Positions 61,334-64,000 of a stretch of DNA of 64,000 nt are shown here, piece by piece. Below the pieces are notes generated by a model. That model had not been told where the DNA came from, made no database searches, and was given only the letters and a program-made list of their open reading frames with translations. The stretch is taken from positions 8,290,154 to 8,354,153 of the forward strand of contig NZ_KI632511.1 in assembly GCF_000504285.1 (NCBI RefSeq), in the 5' to 3' direction. This DNA comes from Actinospica robiniae DSM 44927. GTDB lineage: Bacteria; Actinomycetota; Actinomycetes; Streptomycetales; Catenulisporaceae. The position numbers and the translations under genes are program-made. Within the stretch, counting starts at the first letter, position 1; each line of letters starts with the position of its first letter.

Positions 61334-62790
61334 GGCAGGCTCACCGGCCCTTCCTCGCCCCACAGCGTCACCGGGGAGAAACCTGACAGGCTGTAGATAC
61401 CGAAGACCGGCACGGGCCGGCCGCCCCCGGCGGCGAGCAGCGCGTACGCGCAGCGCGGGATGTCCGGGTCCTTGGCCGCCGTGCCCAGCGCCATCGCGGT
61501 CTCGCCGGCGCTCGGGCGCACCAGCGGCACGGTCTGCGCGTTCTCGGCGTCGCAGATCCGCCACTCGCGTCGGTCGCCGACCTGTTCGAGCACCGGCACC
61601 GCGGCCGCGATCAGCGCCGGCACGGTGGTGGTCCACGGATCCGCGGCCACGGCCCGCGCGTACGCGGTGGCGGCCTGGCTGAGGCTCCCGCCGCCCGGCG
61701 CGGGCCCGTCGGCCGGCGACGGCTGGAGCTCGCCCTGTTCGAGCACGATGGCGCGCAGCGGCACGGCCTCCGGGGCGAAGGCGAGACGCGCCTCGAATGA
61801 GCTGCCCACGGGCAGCGCCAGTCCCGGACTCTGGCCCTGCGGGGCGAAGGCGAGCAGCAGCGCGATCCGGCCGCTGTCCTCACCGCGCAGCCACACCCGG
61901 CGCTCGACCAGCTTGTCCGGGGTGTCGTCGCGCAGCCCGAGCACCAGCCAGCGGTCGGAGACCTGCTCGCCGACGGCGGCGATCTCCTCGGTGGACGGCG
62001 CGAGCCCGACCCGGCGGCGCACCGTGGCGGCCAGCGGGCCCGGCAGGTCGGCCCGCCGGCGCCAGCCCTGGGCCAGCAGGTTCAGCTGCGCGAAGCCGCG
62101 CAGCGTGTGGTCGGGCCAGTCGGGGGCGGAGAGCGCGGGCGCGAGGTCGCGCACCCGGGCCGCCGCGCCGGCCGCCTGCGCGTCGACGAGCCGCCGGGCG
62201 AGCCCGTCCAGCGGCCGGTAGCCGGAGCCGCGCAGCCCGGCGAGCCCGCCGCGCACCTGGTCGGTGAGCCAGAGTTCGAGCTCGTCGAAGCCGGCGTCGA
62301 TCCGGCCGGCCCGCTGGGCGGTGCGCTTCTCCGCGGCCAGCGCGGCCTTGCGCGCCGCCTCCGGGTCGTTGGCCGACTCCGCCGCCTTCTCGGCCACGGC
62401 GGCCTTGCGCGCCTCGGCCTTCTGCGCGCGGTCCTTGCGCCCGCCGAGCCACTCCTCGACCCGCGCCGGGAGCGTCGGAGTGTCCGCCACCGTGCCCGCC
62501 GACCACAGCAGCAACAGCCCGAGGGCGTGCTTGCAGGGGAACTTGCGCGAGGGGCAGCTGCACGCGAACGCGGGCGCGGACAGCTCGACTGTGACCTGAT
62601 ACGGCTTCGAGCCGCTGCCCTTGCAGTCCCCCCATAACAGGTTCGCGCCAGGGCTCGTCCCCGTCTCGCTCCACGGACCCGGCGCCGCGAGCTTGGTGCC
62701 CGCCTTCTGCGATGCCGGGTCCGGAGCCAGGGCATGTATCTGCGCCACCGACCACCGCTGAGGTGAGCCGGAACTGGTTTCCGGTGCCAT
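61330..62790 (-). CDS. SWIM zinc-finger protein, locus 2
   Basis: The 486-residue protein is the first gene of the minus-strand locus. The SWIM finger is CSCPSRKFPCKH (C77, C79, C86, H88), followed by HALGLLLLWS. After it comes a highly charged Ala/Lys/Glu helix, probably coiled coil (about 115-165). The remainder has mixed structure without known motif. Finger position is the same as in the SWIM protein of locus 1, although the proteins otherwise differ. The upstream 136 bp (62791-62926) should hold the promoter of the locus. Confidence 0.88.
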   Translation of the reverse strand: MAPETSSGSPQRWSVAQIHALAPDPASQKAGTKLAAPGPWSETGTSPGANLLWGDCKGSGSKPYQVTVELSAPAFACSCPSRKFPCKHALGLLLLWSAGTVADTPTLPARVEEWLGGRKDRAQKAEARKAAVAEKAAESANDPEAARKAALAAEKRTAQRAGRIDAGFDELELWLTDQVRGGLAGLRGSGYRPLDGLARRLVDAQAAGAAARVRDLAPALSAPDWPDHTLRGFAQLNLLAQGWRRRADLPGPLAATVRRRVGLAPSTEEIAAVGEQVSDRWLVLGLRDDTPDKLVERRVWLRGEDSGRIALLLAFAPQGQSPGLALPVGSSFEARLAFAPEAVPLRAIVLEQGELQPSPADGPAPGGGSLSQAATAYARAVAADPWTTTVPALIAAAVPVLEQVGDRREWRICDAENAQTVPLVRPSAGETAMALGTAAKDPDIPRCAYALLAAGGGRPVPVFGIYSLSGFSPVTLWGEEGPVSLP

Positions 62791-62926
62791 GGTCCAAACC
62801 CTAGACGACCCCTCCGACAGAAACCGGCGGGCATCCGGACCGACCCGATAAGAGGTCGAATCTCAGAGTCGAGGCCATAGACAGCGGGGTCCGCCTGGGC
62901 GCCGCGACGGTGGGCGCACCGGCGTG

Positions 62927-63556
62927 TCAGAACCCGATGGCTTCATCCAGCAACAGGACGGTGCACCGCCCGGGGTGCAGCTCGCCGTTGAGGATCAGCA
63001 CGCGGTTCGCGGCGCTGGGCTGTCCGTAGGCCTGGCGGGTCCGCTCGCTCTCCAGCGGCAGGCAGTGCTCTTCGATGCGGCGCAGCGCCGTCTCGAGGTC
63101 GGGCACGATCTTCTGCGCGCCGACGATCAGGACGACTTGAGCGGACCCGCCGACGTAGCCGGTGAGCTGGCTGCCGGTGGCGGAGACGGCCACCAGGGAG
63201 CCGGCCTCGGTGACCGCGGCGACGCTCCCGACGATGACGTCGGGGCTGGCGATCATCCGCCGGATCTCGTCCATCTGCGTGGCGCGGTCCATAGCCATGC
63301 CGCGCGGCCGGATGGCGTCGTACCGGCCGCTCTCGTTGATGTCCGCGTCGATGCCGGAGAGCCGGAGCGTCTCGCTGGCGCCGGTGAGCACGCTCGCGCC
63401 CGGCGGGATCAGCTCTTCGACCCGGACGCGGGCGGCGGCCGCGCCCTCGAGGACCTCGGCCGCGAAGTTCTTCCCGCGCAAGGCCGCGGCCACTCGTTCG
63501 AGCTGAGCGGTGGACGCCGGGTCGGTGAAAAGCGGGGTCGTGACGGGGGTGGACAT
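62927..63556 (-). CDS. LUD-domain protein (LutC/YkgG-like)
   Basis: The 209-residue protein matches the LUD (DUF162) fold: IPPGASVLTGASETLRLSGID at the N-terminal half, DVIVGSVAAVTEAGSLVAVSATGSQLTGYVGGSAQVVLIVGAQKIVPDLETALRRI, and VLILNGELHPGRCTVLLLDEAIGF. LUD proteins are linked to lactate utilisation, but stand-alone copies have no settled role. A good AGGAG lies before the ATG at 63556. It is divergent from the sigma-factor gene across a nested palindrome. Confidence 0.88.
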   Translation of the reverse strand: MSTPVTTPLFTDPASTAQLERVAAALRGKNFAAEVLEGAAAARVRVEELIPPGASVLTGASETLRLSGIDADINESGRYDAIRPRGMAMDRATQMDEIRRMIASPDVIVGSVAAVTEAGSLVAVSATGSQLTGYVGGSAQVVLIVGAQKIVPDLETALRRIEEHCLPLESERTRQAYGQPSAANRVLILNGELHPGRCTVLLLDEAIGF

Positions 63557-63595
63557 GTCGGGCTCCTGTCGTTCGTCGCGGGCGTTCGATCAGTA

Positions 63596-63659
63596 CGACA
63601 AGATGGCCGTCGAGAATGTGAGGCGCGCCCGCCTCACATTCCGCGGGCCTGTCTTGTCG
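63596..63659. promoter_or_regulatory. Nested palindrome between LUD gene and sigma-factor gene
   Basis: A perfect 12-bp-arm dyad, GAATGTGAGGCG-CGCC-CGCCTCACATTC (63614-63641), lies inside a second pair, CGACAAGA (63596-63603) and TCTTGTCG (63652-63659). It occupies the middle of the shared promoter region and could bind a dimeric regulator that acts on both genes. Confidence 0.65.
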
Positions 63660-63694
63660 AACCAATGCGGACGGACGACGGGAGGCGACAAGGC

Positions 63695-64000
63695 GTGGAC
63701 GTGGACAGTGACTTCGAGACCGGCCTCAGCACGGTGATGGGCGAGCGCCGCCAGCTGATCAACCTGACGTACCGCCTGCTCGGCTCGCTCGCCGAGGCCG
63801 AGGACGCCGTGCAGGAGACCTACGCGCGCTGGTATGCGATGTCCCGGGAGCAGCGAGACGCCATCGAGTCACCCGGTGCGTGGCTGACCACCGTCGCCAC
63901 CCGCGTCTGCCTCAACCTGCTCGGCTCGGCCCGCGCGCGGCGGGAGACGTACGTGGGGGAGTGGATCCCCGAGCCGCTGCCCGAACCGGCCGAGTGGCCC
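63695..64000 (+). CDS. ECF sigma factor, SigJ/ECF41-like, 3' truncated by the window
   Basis: The first 102 residues are visible and the gene runs off the right edge. Region 2 is clear: RRQLINLTYRLLGSLAEAEDAVQETYARWYAMSREQRDAIESPGAWLTTVATRVCLNLL. WIPEPLPEP after it is typical of the ECF41 (SigJ) group, whose members have a C-terminal SnoaL-like extension and no anti-sigma factor. The GTG at 63695 follows GGGAGG; an in-frame ATG at 63665 is possible. It is divergent from the LUD gene. Confidence 0.88.
   Translation, partial: MDVDSDFETGLSTVMGERRQLINLTYRLLGSLAEAEDAVQETYARWYAMSREQRDAIESPGAWLTTVATRVCLNLLGSARARRETYVGEWIPEPLPEPAEWP

Overview
The window is chromosomal DNA of a high-GC actinomycete. 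Codon use is strongly G/C at third positions. Genes are tightly packed with ATGA/GTGA overlaps. DasR-type operators, CBM5/12 chitinases, an F420-type oxidoreductase, an LAxTG cell-wall protein and an ECF41-like sigma factor all fit Streptomyces, Catenulispora or a relative. I cannot name the genus. No rRNA, tRNA or CRISPR array was recognised.

Layout. 1-4.8 kb: the end of a secreted starch-binding-type protein, a MerR/methyltransferase fusion with its own MerR-type promoter, a DUF1275 membrane protein and a two-component system. 4.9-15.1 kb: a translationally coupled five-gene locus (DUF4132, MoxR AAA+ ATPase, DUF5682, VWA, SWIM zinc finger). 15.1-20.4 kb: a long inverted-repeat element that has lost its gene and has been split by a composite transposon made of two inverted IS4-type copies. 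The composite is bounded by 10-bp direct repeats. 20.4-29.7 kb: ordinary accessory genes (WYL, MFS, XRE, MarR, hydrolases, acetyltransferases, phosphotransferase). 29.8-34.9 kb: three secreted GH18 chitinases with DasR-like sites. 35.1-37.1 kb: a CGNR regulator divergent from an MFS gene. 37.1-39.7 kb: an intact relative of the inverted-repeat element, carrying a DUF222/HNH gene (13E12 family). 39.7-43.2 kb: a cupin, an LLM oxidoreductase and a cell-wall surface protein. 43.3-54.9 kb: a DeoR/LacI hybrid regulator divergent from a glycan-use operon (hydroxyacid dehydrogenase, DUF2264, ABC importer, DUF624, GH5-lectin, heparinase-like). 55.4-62.8 kb: a second, paralogous MoxR/VWA/DUF5682/SWIM locus on the minus strand, with DUF5691 instead of DUF4132. 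62.9-64 kb: a LUD protein divergent from an ECF sigma factor across a nested palindrome.

How the parts connect. The two MoxR/VWA loci share four gene families but differ in order and in the fifth gene. They look like two versions of one uncharacterised ATP-driven machine. I argue from short motifs that DUF5682 has a TraB/ChaN/EreA-like core. The chitinases and the glycan operon point to polymer degradation and uptake. Both long-inverted-repeat elements lie between convergent genes and overlap or abut their 3' ends. Functions below come from motif recognition by eye; no database search was run.
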